This document shows, one piece after another, positions 1 to 6,944 of a DNA stretch of 64,000 nt. Position 1 is the stretch's first letter. Every line of letters begins with the position of its first letter. Below the pieces are notes generated by a model. That model searched no databases, was not told the origin of the DNA, and saw only the letters and a program-made list of their open reading frames with translations. The stretch covers positions 1-64,000 of the forward strand of contig NZ_JACHGT010000018.1 of the NCBI RefSeq assembly GCF_014202425.1, in the 5' to 3' direction. Made by a program: the position numbers and the translations under genes. This stretch comes from Phytomonospora endophytica. GTDB taxonomy: Bacteria > Actinomycetota > Actinomycetes > Mycobacteriales > Micromonosporaceae.

Positions 1-202
1 CACAACCCACGGTCGTCCCATACACGATCCAACAACCAAACCCCACGACCGTCACCCACCACCAGCACAAACACTGAAGATCCCGTTAGAAGCTCATATA
101 GCTCTACTCACATTGAAACCGTGCAGAGCAAACGCCGTCCTTGCCCAGTAGTAATGGCCAGACAAATTGCCAAAGCACGATCCCGCGCGCGGCCCGTGGG
201 GC

Positions 203-316
203 GTGGTCCCGGCGGTCTACCGCATCGACAATGGCCTGGAGTTCGCCGCCGAGGCCGTCGCGTCGGCGATGGCGTCAAGGCGACATTTAGCGGCCCTACC
301 TGTGGCAACGCTCTGA
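203..316 (+). pseudogene. Integrase-core (rve/DDE) transposase remnant
   Basis: One frame reads 37 residues containing YRIDNGLEF followed by an Ala-rich helix, which matches the second catalytic Asp region (DNGxEF) of integrase-core transposases of the Mu/Tn552 type. No start codon, no first or third acidic residue and no flanking similarity can be seen, and the frame closes with TGA at 314-316. It is a short relic of a transposase, consistent with other mobile-element debris up to 2.2 kb. The family assignment rests on this single motif. Confidence 0.5.
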
Positions 317-720
317 GGAGCGCTGTGTCGCGTCAAGGACGGGCCGGTCACGGACCCCGCGCCAAACCGTGAGAAGCCGTCGACGCGCGGCGACTCGTGA
401 GCGCGACAAGGCGATACGTGCCGTGGTCGACAGATCGGACCAGGCAAGGGAGCGCATCGAGCGAGTCAGGAGCGATGACACGGACAGCAGAACCGGTGAC
501 ACGAACCGACGAACGCCCAGCGGCACTGCAGCACCGAGTCGCAGTTGCCGACCATGCGACACTTCCACTACCTGGTGGGAGCTGGTGGAGCATCCACTGC
601 TCTCCGGATTACAGTTCCCTGTGTGAGCGGCCGGGTCGGTCCACAAAGGAAACGGCCCCCTGATAGCGCAGGAGGCCGTCCACTCCAACCGGTCACCCAC
701 GACCGAACCGGAGGTTCCCC
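317..720. other. No recognisable gene
   Basis: Open frames exist on both strands but none has a ribosome-binding site together with a recognisable domain. The base pattern looks like decayed coding DNA beside the transposase relic. I see no RNA gene or strong repeat here. Confidence 0.5.
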
Positions 721-912
721 ATGACTGTAGGCCGCCAAGTACCCGACCATCGACAACCCCGCCCATCTGACCTGATGAGCGTGCGCGCTCTGCTGATCAC
801 CCTCATCGCTCTCGCCGCCGGCATTGGCTTGGTCCTCGCAGACCAGCCGTACCTAGCGCTCCCCGCGACCGTCGGCGTTCTCGGCGGTTTGCACGCCATT
901 ATCGGCCGATAG
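721..912 (+). CDS. Small two-helix membrane protein, unknown function
   Basis: A 63-residue protein. GGAGG lies 7 nt before the ATG, and an 11-bp hairpin follows the stop, so it looks like a complete transcription unit. Residues about 22-40 (VRALLITLIALAAGIGLVL) form one hydrophobic helix and residues 44-61 a second, with a short hydrophilic N-terminus. A later in-frame ATG at 775 would give only the membrane part, but the SD favours 721. No family recognised; it sits between mobile-element relics. Confidence 0.6.
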   Translation: MTVGRQVPDHRQPRPSDLMSVRALLITLIALAAGIGLVLADQPYLALPATVGVLGGLHAIIGR

Positions 913-922
913 CCCCCATGAT

Positions 923-951
923 CCGCCGCCGTCCACACTAGACGGCGGTGG
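923..951 (+). terminator. Hairpin terminator after the small membrane gene
   Basis: The arms CCGCCGTC (926-933) and GACGGCGG (941-948) pair perfectly around a 7-nt loop, and the stem extends by a wobble and two more G-C pairs to 11 bp. It starts 11 nt after the stop codon. There is no T-run, as is usual for actinomycete hairpin terminators. Confidence 0.6.
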
Positions 952-1046
952 ATGCATGAATCTGCGCAATACCATGCATGATCGAATCCGGCATTCAGAA
1001 TGTTCTTCAGATTCGACGGTCAACCGGATTCACGGGCACTTTTCGG

Positions 1047-1190
1047 TCATGGACAGTGGTCGGCGGCGAGGCTGGATGCGTCCAGGACGGTTCCGGCGCG
1101 GTTCCCACCGTTCGCGTCTGTGGTGGCGGCTTCGCGTGGGACGTCGTGGTCGGCGATGGCGCGCAGCGCGTCAAGTGCTTCATGCAGCAC
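1047..1190 (-). CDS. Small hypothetical protein, 47 aa
   Basis: A GTG start has AAGGAG 6 nt upstream and the frame runs 47 codons to TGA. The peptide is acidic and helical at its N-terminus (LHEALDALRAIADHD) and has no membrane segment. It lies 24 nt downstream of the membrane-protein gene on the same strand, so the two are probably cotranscribed. The family is unknown. The context of integrase relics suggests leftover cargo of an integrated element. Confidence 0.45.
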   Translation of the reverse strand: MLHEALDALRAIADHDVPREAATTDANGGNRAGTVLDASSLAADHCP

Positions 1191-1214
1191 GGGGGTCTCC
1201 TTGCTCGGGCGGGG

Positions 1215-1733
1215 TTACAGGAGTGCTGCCCAGGTGGTCAGGCGGATCGGGACGGCTGAGAGAGCATCGATGTGTTCGTCGAGGCCGATGGCGAGCGCCT
1301 CGTTGTTGCTGGCGGGGTGACGCGCGCGCAGGTCGGCGAAGTCGGCGAAGTCGGCGAAGTCGGCGAAGTCGGCGAAGTCGGCGAGAATATGGGTGAGGTC
1401 GTCAGCGCGGGCTTCGGCGTTGTCCCGGTTCTGCGGGATCGGCGCCTCAGACCAGGAAGAGGGCGCGGGCGGTGTCAGACCAGGGGCGGCGACGGGCATC
1501 GCCAGGGCCGCGCAGCGGCACGCGATGACACCCAGAACCGCCGTGGTGATGAAGGCTCCGGGCAGCCACGGGATCGTTCCGAGGGCCATGAGGGACCCGA
1601 GAATCGCCGCCGGGAACAGGAACATGACGGACGCGATCGCGCGGATGTTCGGCCACCGGAGCTTGCGGTCGAGTTCGGCGACGCGCCTCTCCAGGAGACC
1701 CGCGAGCCGGGTCAGCCTGGGTTGCGGCTTCAT
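1215..1733 (-). CDS. Membrane protein with DFA tripeptide repeats
   Basis: 172 residues. Residues about 33-80 hold two hydrophobic segments (IASVMFLFPAAILGSLMALG and a second Ala/Val-rich one); the C-terminal half is hydrophilic and carries five tandem Asp-Phe-Ala units encoded by a 9-bp minisatellite. The ATG overlaps the reading frame of an upstream relic gene and has no strong SD, so it may be translated by coupling. Small membrane proteins of this layout are common among transfer (Spd-type) genes of actinomycete integrative elements, but that is inference from context (tRNA, integrase relic) and not from a motif. Confidence 0.5.
   Translation of the reverse strand: MKPQPRLTRLAGLLERRVAELDRKLRWPNIRAIASVMFLFPAAILGSLMALGTIPWLPGAFITTAVLGVIACRCAALAMPVAAPGLTPPAPSSWSEAPIPQNRDNAEARADDLTHILADFADFADFADFADFADLRARHPASNNEALAIGLDEHIDALSAVPIRLTTWAALL
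1332..1385. repeat. 9-bp minisatellite, unit GTCGGCGAA
   Basis: Five perfect head-to-tail copies of GTCGGCGAA are followed by a sixth with one change (GTCGGCGAG). On the minus strand the unit encodes Asp-Phe-Ala in frame, so copy-number change would lengthen or shorten the protein by three residues without a frameshift. Confidence 0.95.
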
Positions 1734-1966
1734 CAGCAACGGGTGCGCCCATGTCGGCCAAGGGCTTGGCGAGCCCTTTGGCGCGGCCAGCGAGCAGCCG
1801 CAACATGAAGGCATCGGTCTCGGGGGGTCCCGCGCGGGTAGCCACGACTGCGGGCGCCCGGTGGTGCGGAGCTGATTGGCTTCCCACTCGACGAGTTCGG
1901 GCGGCTTGGAGTCGGTCGGATTGGCGAGGAAGGCAACGACGACGCCAAGCAGTTCGGTGAACGTGG
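1734..1966 (-). pseudogene. Frameshifted relic of an upstream partner gene
   Basis: Two frames each carry half of what looks like one protein: one reads FTELLGVVVAFLANPTDSK then ELVEWEANQLRTTG, the other continues with AFMLRLLAGRAKGLAKPLAD. No start codon opens the first frame and no single frame spans both. The downstream membrane-protein ATG lies inside the end of this relic. Family not recognised. Confidence 0.4.
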
Positions 1967-1980
1967 CCGGGCCGGGCGCG

Positions 1981-2151
1981 AATGAGCTGGAACTCCCCGA
2001 AGTGCTGAAGCACGACCGGATGGGGCACCAGATGCGAGGCGTCGCGGCGGTCTACTCACACGTCACCCCGGCCATGCGACACCAGGTCCGCACCCGACTG
2101 CAAGACCACTGGGAGGCTCATGCCGGCTTCAGCTCCGTCCAAGCCGCCTGA
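1981..2151 (+). pseudogene. Tyrosine recombinase (phage/ICE integrase) C-terminal fragment
   Basis: The 56-residue end of this frame reads LPEVLKHDRMGHQM then AVYSHVTPAMRHQVRTRLQDHWE. This is the C-terminal box of actinomycete tyrosine recombinases, with the HxxR-like region, the GH and the catalytic Tyr (here in AVYSHV). The upstream catalytic core is absent. It ends about 165 bp from the 3' end of tRNA-Val and points toward it, the usual arrangement of an integrase beside its tRNA attachment site. Confidence 0.75.
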
Positions 2152-2218
2152 ACAGGCTTGAATCGGTTTCAACGGGGCCGGTGATCTCTACCTGAAACCT
2201 GAACGCTTCCGGACTGAA

Positions 2219-2243
2219 TGCTCCTTTTGGAGCAGCCTGCTCC
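2219..2243. repeat. Competing TGCTCC/GGAGCA hairpins
   Basis: TGCTCC (2219-2224) can pair with GGAGCA (2229-2234) around TTTT, or the same GGAGCA can pair with a second TGCTCC (2238-2243) around GCC. The two hairpins are mutually exclusive. It lies between the integrase relic and the tRNA terminator, where an att or excisionase site could be, but no function can be shown. Confidence 0.4.
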
Positions 2244-2278
2244 CAAAACGCTCCCACCGGAATCCACAGTGGACAGGA

Positions 2279-2313
2279 ACAAAAAGATCCCCAGGCCATG
2301 TGACCTGGGGATC
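2279..2313 (-). terminator. Intrinsic terminator of the tRNA operon
   Basis: A perfect 10-bp stem (GATCCCCAGG, 2286-2295, against CCTGGGGATC, 2304-2313) with an 8-nt loop is followed on the minus strand by TTTTTG. It starts 4 nt after the encoded CCA of tRNA-Val. It is the only hairpin with a classic U-tract that I found in the window. Confidence 0.93.
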
Positions 2314-2316
2314 CAG

Positions 2317-2391
2317 TGGTGCGCGATACTGGGATTGAACCAGTGACCTCTTCCGTGTCAGGGAAGCGCTCTCCCGCTGAGCTAATCGCGC
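2317..2391 (-). tRNA. tRNA-Val (GAC)
   Basis: A full cloverleaf is readable on the minus strand: acceptor arms GCGCGAT/ATCGCGC pair, the anticodon loop CUGACAC gives GAC, and GGTTCAATC forms the T-loop. CCA is encoded. It is the last gene of the Gly-Cys-Val cluster, and its 3' side faces the integrase relic. Confidence 0.97.
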
Positions 2392-2392
2392 G

Positions 2393-2464
2393 AGGCGGGA
2401 GCGGGAATCGAACCCGCGTACAGGGCTTTGCAGGCCCTTGCCTAAGCCACTCGGCCATCCCGCC
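2393..2464 (-). tRNA. tRNA-Cys (GCA)
   Basis: Acceptor GGCGGGA pairs with TCCCGCC, the discriminator is U, the anticodon is GCA in CUGCAAA, and the T-loop is GGTTCGATT. CCA is not encoded. Only one base separates it from tRNA-Val. Confidence 0.97.
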
Positions 2465-2524
2465 GGAACTTGATCCCTTTGGCGTGATGGGACCGGCTGG
2501 TTGAGCCGACGGAGTCGGCCTCCG

Positions 2525-2597
2525 AGCGGACGACGGGACTCGAACCCGCGACCCTCACCTTGGCAAGGTGATGCGCTACCAACTGCGCTACGTCCGC
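2525..2597 (-). tRNA. tRNA-Gly (GCC)
   Basis: Acceptor GCGGACG pairs with CGTCCGC, the anticodon loop TTGCCAA gives GCC, and the T-loop is GGTTCGAGT. CCA is not encoded. It is the first gene of the cluster, transcribed leftward. Confidence 0.97.
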
Positions 2598-2750
2598 ATT
2601 TGTTGCTTTGTGGCCGGTTTCCCTGTGCCGTGGCAACGAAGAGAACTTTAGCTGACGCCTGTCAGCGGAGCAAATCGGGGGGTCCGGGTGTCGCGTCGCG
2701 GGCATCCGAAATGGCCGGTGGTGACCGTCTCATCCTGCGAGGATGACCAG

Positions 2751-3611
2751 ATGGTCGAGGCTGTCAGGGTGTCGGTGGGTGGTCACGCGCTCGCGGTGCG
2801 ACGCGCCGGAGTCGGGGGCGTGCCCTTGGTTCTGCTGCACGGGTTTCCGGCGGGCGGCGCGATGTTCGAACGCAACCTCGCCGAGTTGGCGCAGGCGGGC
2901 TTCGACGTCGCCGCACCCGACCTGCGGGGCTTCGGCGACTCCGACTTCGCCCCCGACGGCTTCTACGACGTCGCCGCCTTCTCCGGCGACGTGGCGGCGC
3001 TCTGCGACGCCTTCGGGTGGCGGCGGGCCGTGCTGTCCGGCTACGGGCTCGGCGCCGTCGTGGCCGTCGACTTCGCGGGGCGCTTTCCCGGGCGCACCGA
3101 CCGGCTCGTCCTCCTCAACCACGTCCCGCCGACGGTCAACGGTGACGAAGCCGCGGCCTTGCCCGCCTACGTCGAGGAGCAGGGCCGGGAGACCGACGAC
3201 CTCGTCCGCCGCCTCGAAGGCGCCGCCGGCCGGCGCGACTACGTCGCGGGTTTCCTGCGCGAGTGGGGTGCCGCCGGCGCCTTCGCCGACGCCGACATCG
3301 CCGCCTTCACCGCGCCCTACGCCGACGCGGCGCGCATGGAGGCCGCCTTCGGCTACGCCCAGGCCCTGTGCGGAACACGCGAGTCGTCCGGCCCCGCCAT
3401 GCTCGACCGGCAGGTCCGCCAGCCCGTCCTCGTCCTCACCGGACCCGACGACGGCGCGCTCGCCGACAACTTCATCGCGCGCTGCGAGGCCGCCTACCCG
3501 CAGGTCATCGGCCCCTTCGTGGTGCCCGGTGCGGGCCGTTTCCTCATGTGGGAGAAGCCCCGCCTGTACAACCGGACCCTCGCCTTCTTCTGCGCCGACC
3601 TCATCGACTGA
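2751..3611 (+). CDS. Alpha/beta-hydrolase-fold protein lacking nucleophile and His
   Basis: 286 residues with the fold landmarks in order: LLHGFPAGG oxyanion turn (about 28-36), DLRGFGDSD (57-65), the nucleophile elbow (96-101), and a C-terminal LTGPDDGAL acid turn. The elbow reads SGYGLGA where epoxide hydrolases and haloalkane dehalogenases have GHDWG or GHSMG, so position 99 is Gly. The catalytic-His turn reads GAGRFLMWEKP, with Arg 263 where GHFL is expected. Two of three catalytic residues are therefore replaced and the protein is probably a pseudoenzyme (binding or regulatory role). GAGGA 7 nt upstream supports the ATG; an upstream in-frame start would add 21 residues outside the fold. 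It is immediately followed by a small conserved-looking gene. Confidence 0.85.
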   Translation: MVEAVRVSVGGHALAVRRAGVGGVPLVLLHGFPAGGAMFERNLAELAQAGFDVAAPDLRGFGDSDFAPDGFYDVAAFSGDVAALCDAFGWRRAVLSGYGLGAVVAVDFAGRFPGRTDRLVLLNHVPPTVNGDEAAALPAYVEEQGRETDDLVRRLEGAAGRRDYVAGFLREWGAAGAFADADIAAFTAPYADAARMEAAFGYAQALCGTRESSGPAMLDRQVRQPVLVLTGPDDGALADNFIARCEAAYPQVIGPFVVPGAGRFLMWEKPRLYNRTLAFFCADLID

Positions 3612-3652
3612 ACCCACTACGATGTCGCGACCGCACTCGGGAAGGAACCCGG

Positions 3653-3943
3653 ATGACCGAGCGACAGCGACGGTGGCAGATCCTCATCGAAGAGCTCATG
3701 GGCGGCGGCCAGGCGATGGTCTGGCGCCCGCGACTCATCGAGCGGACCTACCCGCACCCCGAACCGGCACGCCAGGCCGCCTACACCCTCGCCCACGAGC
3801 ACGAGCCGCGCCACCCCTTCAGCAAGGGCCGCCGCACGGTCCTCTGCGTGGACGAGAACAGTTTCCTCGTCGTCATCGAAGGCGCCACGATCGAGGCCCA
3901 CTTCAAGGTCAACGTCGCCGAGGTCGTCAGCGTCGTCGACTAG
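3653..3943 (+). CDS. Hypothetical protein, 96 aa
   Basis: Short soluble protein, start supported by GGAAGG 8 nt upstream and a TACGAT -10-like box near 3616. The sequence is a mixed alpha/beta small domain with a C-terminal strand pair (TVLCVDENSFLVVIEGAT). No membrane segment and no cysteine cluster. It follows the hydrolase by 41 nt and its stop codon overlaps the stop of the convergent ArsR gene by 4 bases (CTAG, 3940-3943). Function unknown. Confidence 0.75.
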   Translation: MTERQRRWQILIEELMGGGQAMVWRPRLIERTYPHPEPARQAAYTLAHEHEPRHPFSKGRRTVLCVDENSFLVVIEGATIEAHFKVNVAEVVSVVD

Positions 3944-4281
3944 CCGCGATCGCCCGGCGGGTCGTGCAGCAGGTGGTAGGCGTGGCCGAGCACCTCGGCG
4001 ATCAGCGCGCGGACGTGGTTGTCGCGCGCCCGGTAGATCATCCGGCGTCCGTCGCGCCGGGCCAGCGCCATGCCCGCGAGCCGCAGCTTCGCCAGGTGCT
4101 GCGACACCGACGCGCGCGGCGCTCCCGACAGCTCCACGAGCGTCGACACGTCGTGCTCGTCCTCGGTGAGCAGCCACATCAGGCGCAGCCGCGTCGGGTC
4201 GGCCAGCAGCCGGAGGGCTCCGACGGCGGCCTCGAACTCCTCGTCGGCGGGCGGCAGTTGCGAGTGACTGGCAGAAGCCAT
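3940..4281 (-). CDS. ArsR/SmtB-family zinc-type metal sensor repressor
   Basis: 113-residue winged-helix repressor. The recognition region is SGAPRASVSQHLAKLRLAGM (52-71) after the ADPTRLRLMWLL helix. The last helix contains Asp87, His89, His100 and His103, an exact D-x-H-x10-H-x2-H. That is the alpha-5 Zn(II)/Co(II) site of SmtB and CzrA, so release from DNA by zinc-like ions is expected. It is divergent from a cation-diffusion exporter and two matched palindromes lie between them. The start is the ATG at 4281; the longer frame upstream reads through the operators and is not credible. Confidence 0.92.
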   Translation of the reverse strand: MASASHSQLPPADEEFEAAVGALRLLADPTRLRLMWLLTEDEHDVSTLVELSGAPRASVSQHLAKLRLAGMALARRDGRRMIYRARDNHVRALIAEVLGHAYHLLHDPPGDRG

Positions 4282-4287
4282 GTTGTT

Positions 4288-4334
4288 GTGTGCGCACACG
4301 TTTGCATAATGCCCTCCACCTGGTGCATCATGCA
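4288..4334. promoter_or_regulatory. Twin TGCATNATGCA operators between arsR and CDF genes
   Basis: TGCATAATGCC (4303-4313) and TGCATCATGCA (4324-4334) are two copies of the palindrome TGCAT-N-ATGCA whose starts are 21 bp apart, two helical turns. A separate perfect palindrome GTGTGCGCACAC occupies 4288-4299. ArsR/SmtB dimers bind such inverted repeats, and two in-phase sites would repress both divergent promoters. Binding itself is inferred. Confidence 0.75.
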
Positions 4335-4370
4335 AGTCGCGATCCCCTCGACGGCATGGAGCGAGAGCGG

Positions 4371-5378
4371 ATGAACACACCCGAGCACCACCACCGTCCC
4401 CACCACGACCACGGCCCCTGGGCAAAGCTCAAACACCTGCTGAAACCCCACAGCCACGACTCCGCCGACAAGGTCGACCGTCGACTGGAGTCGAGCGCCG
4501 ACGGCATCCGCGCGGTGTGGTGGAGCTTCGCCGCACTCATGCTCACCGCCGCCGCACAGGTCGCCGTCGTGGCCGTCTCAGGCTCGGTGGCGCTGCTCGG
4601 CGACACGCTGCACAACCTCGCCGACGCCCTCACCGCCGTCCCCCTCGCGATCGCCTTCGTCCTCGGCCGCCGCGCCGCCGACCGCCGCTACACCTACGGC
4701 TACGGCCGCGCCGAAGACCTCGCCGGGCTCGTCGTCGTACTGCTCATCGCCGCCTCGGCGGTCCTCGCGGCCTACACCGCCGTCGACCGGCTGCTGCACC
4801 CGCGACCGATGGGCAACTGGGGCTGGGTCGCCGCCGCCGGGCTCGTCGGCTTCGCGGGAAACGAACTGGTCGCCCGCTACCGCATCCGGGTCGGGAAACG
4901 CATCGGCTCGGCGGCCCTGGTCGCCGACGGCCTGCACGCCCGCACCGACGGCTTCACCTCCCTGGCCGTCCTGCTCGGCGCCGGAGGGGCCGCCATCGGC
5001 TGGGGCTGGGCCGACCCGGTCATCGGGCTCGCCATCACCGCGGCGATCCTCTTCGTCCTGCGCGACGCCGCCCGCGAGGTCTACCGGCGGCTCATGGACG
5101 CCGTCGACCCGAAACTCGTCGACCTCGCCGAACACGCCACGCGGGAAACCCCCGGCGTCGACGGTCTGGGCCCACTACGGCTGCGCTGGATCGGGCACCG
5201 GCTGCGCGCCGAAGTCGAAGTCACCGTCGACGCACGGCTCCCCCTCGTCGACGCCCACCGCATCGCCCACGACGTCGAACACCGGCTGCTGGACACGCTG
5301 CCGCATCTGTCGGCCGCCCTCGTGCACGCCAACCCCGGCCCGGTCGAGGCGCACCACCGGGCGCACGCGGTCTCCTAG
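4371..5378 (+). CDS. Cation diffusion facilitator (Zn/Co exporter)
   Basis: 335 residues. The N-terminus is His-rich (PEHHHRPHHDHGPW), followed by about six membrane helices and a cytoplasmic C-terminal ferredoxin-like domain. The two CDF metal-site helices are visible as GDTLHNLADAL and ADGLHARTDGF, each with the D-x2-H-x3-D pattern. It exports Zn(II) or a related ion by proton antiport. GGAG lies 9 nt before the ATG at 4371; an ATG five codons earlier has no SD. Divergent from the ArsR zinc sensor, which fits metal-induced export. Its TAG overlaps the stop of the convergent MerR gene. Confidence 0.93.
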   Translation: MNTPEHHHRPHHDHGPWAKLKHLLKPHSHDSADKVDRRLESSADGIRAVWWSFAALMLTAAAQVAVVAVSGSVALLGDTLHNLADALTAVPLAIAFVLGRRAADRRYTYGYGRAEDLAGLVVVLLIAASAVLAAYTAVDRLLHPRPMGNWGWVAAAGLVGFAGNELVARYRIRVGKRIGSAALVADGLHARTDGFTSLAVLLGAGGAAIGWGWADPVIGLAITAAILFVLRDAAREVYRRLMDAVDPKLVDLAEHATRETPGVDGLGPLRLRWIGHRLRAEVEVTVDARLPLVDAHRIAHDVEHRLLDTLPHLSAALVHANPGPVEAHHRAHAVS

Positions 5379-5749
5379 CCGTTCACGGACGCACGAGTGC
5401 ACACCGTGTCGAGGTAGTCGGTGATCGCGTCCCGGTTGCGGGTCAGGCACTCGACGCGCCGGGTCATCCGGTCACGTTCGTCTTCGAGCGCGGAAAGAAC
5501 CTCCGGCGGCGCGTCGGGCAGGTGAATGTCGCGGGGATTGTCGAGGCACGGCAGGATCCGGCGGATGATCCTGGTCGGCACCCCGGCGGCCAGCAGACCG
5601 CGAATCTGGGCGACCCGGTCCACATTGGCCTGGTCGTACTCGCGATAACCGTTCCGGTCACGCCGGGGCGCGATGAGCCCCTGCTCCTCGTAATACCGCA
5701 GCAGACGACGGGACGTACCCGTCGCCTCGGAGAGTTCACCGATGCGCAT
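5375..5749 (-). CDS. MerR-family regulator of the adjacent MFS gene
   Basis: 124 residues: an N-terminal winged helix (MRIGELSEATGTSRRLLRYY, GYREYD) and an antiparallel coiled-coil helix (about 80-110), with no extended ligand domain. It is divergent from an MFS gene, and a dyad sits in the shared 64-bp spacer inside a promoter with MerR-type geometry. MerR proteins usually activate such promoters on binding a drug or metal. The ATG at 5749 was chosen because the upstream extension covers the operator. Inducer unknown. Confidence 0.88.
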   Translation of the reverse strand: MRIGELSEATGTSRRLLRYYEEQGLIAPRRDRNGYREYDQANVDRVAQIRGLLAAGVPTRIIRRILPCLDNPRDIHLPDAPPEVLSALEDERDRMTRRVECLTRNRDAITDYLDTVCTRASVNG

Positions 5750-5774
5750 GTGCCCGACCTCACGCTTCGTCCGG

Positions 5775-5814
5775 TTGACCTTCACATCAATGTGAGCGCT
5801 CGACGATACCGGCA
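5775..5814 (+). promoter_or_regulatory. MerR-type promoter with dyad, leaderless start
   Basis: TTGACC (5775-5780) is followed by a 19-bp spacer containing TCACAT-CA-ATGTGA (5782-5795). The weak -10 (TCGACG, or GACGAT two bases on) would place transcription start at about 5812-5814, on the MFS ATG itself. No SD precedes that ATG. Elongated spacers carrying the dyad are the hallmark of MerR-activated promoters. Confidence 0.6.
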
Positions 5815-6944
5815 TGACCGACACGAACACGAACCCGACGACAGGCTCCGGACCGCCCGCGGTGGCCGCGGCCGTCTTCCTCACCGCCCTGACCGCGACC
5901 ATGCCCGCCGGGATCCTGCCCGCGATGGGCGCCGGTCTCGGCGTCGACTCCCCCACGGCCGCGCAAACGGTCACCGCCTACGCCCTCGGCGCCGCGCTGA
6001 CCGCGATCCCGCTGACGGCGGCGGGCCGCCTGCGGCGCAAGCCCGTCCTGCTCAACGCCTTGGCGGCCTTCGCGCTGGCCGTCACCATCACGGCCCAGTC
6101 ATCGAGTTTCCCGCTCACGCTCGGCGCACGGCTGGTGGCGGGCGCCGCCGCAGGGCTCGTGTGGGCGGCCACGGCCGGGCACACGGGCCGTCTCACCCTC
6201 GCCATGGCGGGAATCCCGCTCGGCCTGATCCTCGGACCGGCCGCCGGTGCCCTGCTCGGCGACCGGTTCGCCTTCGGCGCCACGGGCATCGTCGCCATCG
6301 TCGTGCTCGGCTGGATCGCCGTCACCGTTTCGAACTCTCCCGGACGACCGTCCCCGGCGCGTCCGCGAGCGCTGCGAACGATGCGTGTGGCAGGCGTCGC
6401 GGCCGTGCTGTTCTCCACCCTGGTCCTCGCCGGTGCCCGTCTGCTTCTGCCCGGCCGCTCCGACCTGGTCGTCCTGGCCGTCGGTGCCGCGATCCTCATC
6501 GGCGCCTGGGCCGTGGTCACCTGGACGAGCCGCCGACTTCCGGTGACCGCCGTTCTCGCGATCGCCGCGGCGGTGACGGGCGTGGGGCTGCTGGCCGGCC
6601 ATCCCGCGCCGGTGTACCTCGCCGTCGTTCTGGCGGGCCTGGCCTGGGCCGGCGGGTCGGCGCCGAGGATGACGACCGGCGGCGAACCGGCCACGCTGTG
6701 GATCGCGGCGATGGCGACCGGCGTGGTCGCCGGCGGCGTCCTCCTCGGCCTCTCCCCCACCGGATCGGTCCCGTGGGTGCTCCTGTCGCCGCTCGTGGCC
6801 GTCCTCGCGGCCGGACTCACCGCCCACACGCACGGCCTGCGGATCGGGCTCAGCCGAGATCCAGCCCCGCGAGTTCGCCTCGCGAGGCGACACCGAGTTT
6901 CGGGTACGCCTTGTAGAGGTGAAACCCGACCGTGCGAGGGCTGA
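5814..6944 (+). CDS. MFS transporter
   Basis: 376 residues with about 11-12 hydrophobic helices and the loop 2-3 region RLRRKPVLL, resembling the drug/arabinose-efflux group (shorter than the usual 400). It probably exports whatever the divergent MerR regulator senses. The last 32 residues are hydrophilic and Arg-rich and are encoded within the 3' end of the opposing LuxR gene, a 95-bp antisense overlap; a shorter ancestral C-terminus extended by read-through is likely. No SD, consistent with a leaderless mRNA. Confidence 0.85.
   Translation: MTDTNTNPTTGSGPPAVAAAVFLTALTATMPAGILPAMGAGLGVDSPTAAQTVTAYALGAALTAIPLTAAGRLRRKPVLLNALAAFALAVTITAQSSSFPLTLGARLVAGAAAGLVWAATAGHTGRLTLAMAGIPLGLILGPAAGALLGDRFAFGATGIVAIVVLGWIAVTVSNSPGRPSPARPRALRTMRVAGVAAVLFSTLVLAGARLLLPGRSDLVVLAVGAAILIGAWAVVTWTSRRLPVTAVLAIAAAVTGVGLLAGHPAPVYLAVVLAGLAWAGGSAPRMTTGGEPATLWIAAMATGVVAGGVLLGLSPTGSVPWVLLSPLVAVLAAGLTAHTHGLRIGLSRDPAPRVRLARRHRVSGTPCRGETRPCEG

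Noticed and set aside
3263-3652. Long N-terminal extension of the 96-aa gene
   Set aside because: It is Arg/Pro-rich, lies inside the hydrolase gene in another frame, and the SD is at 3653.
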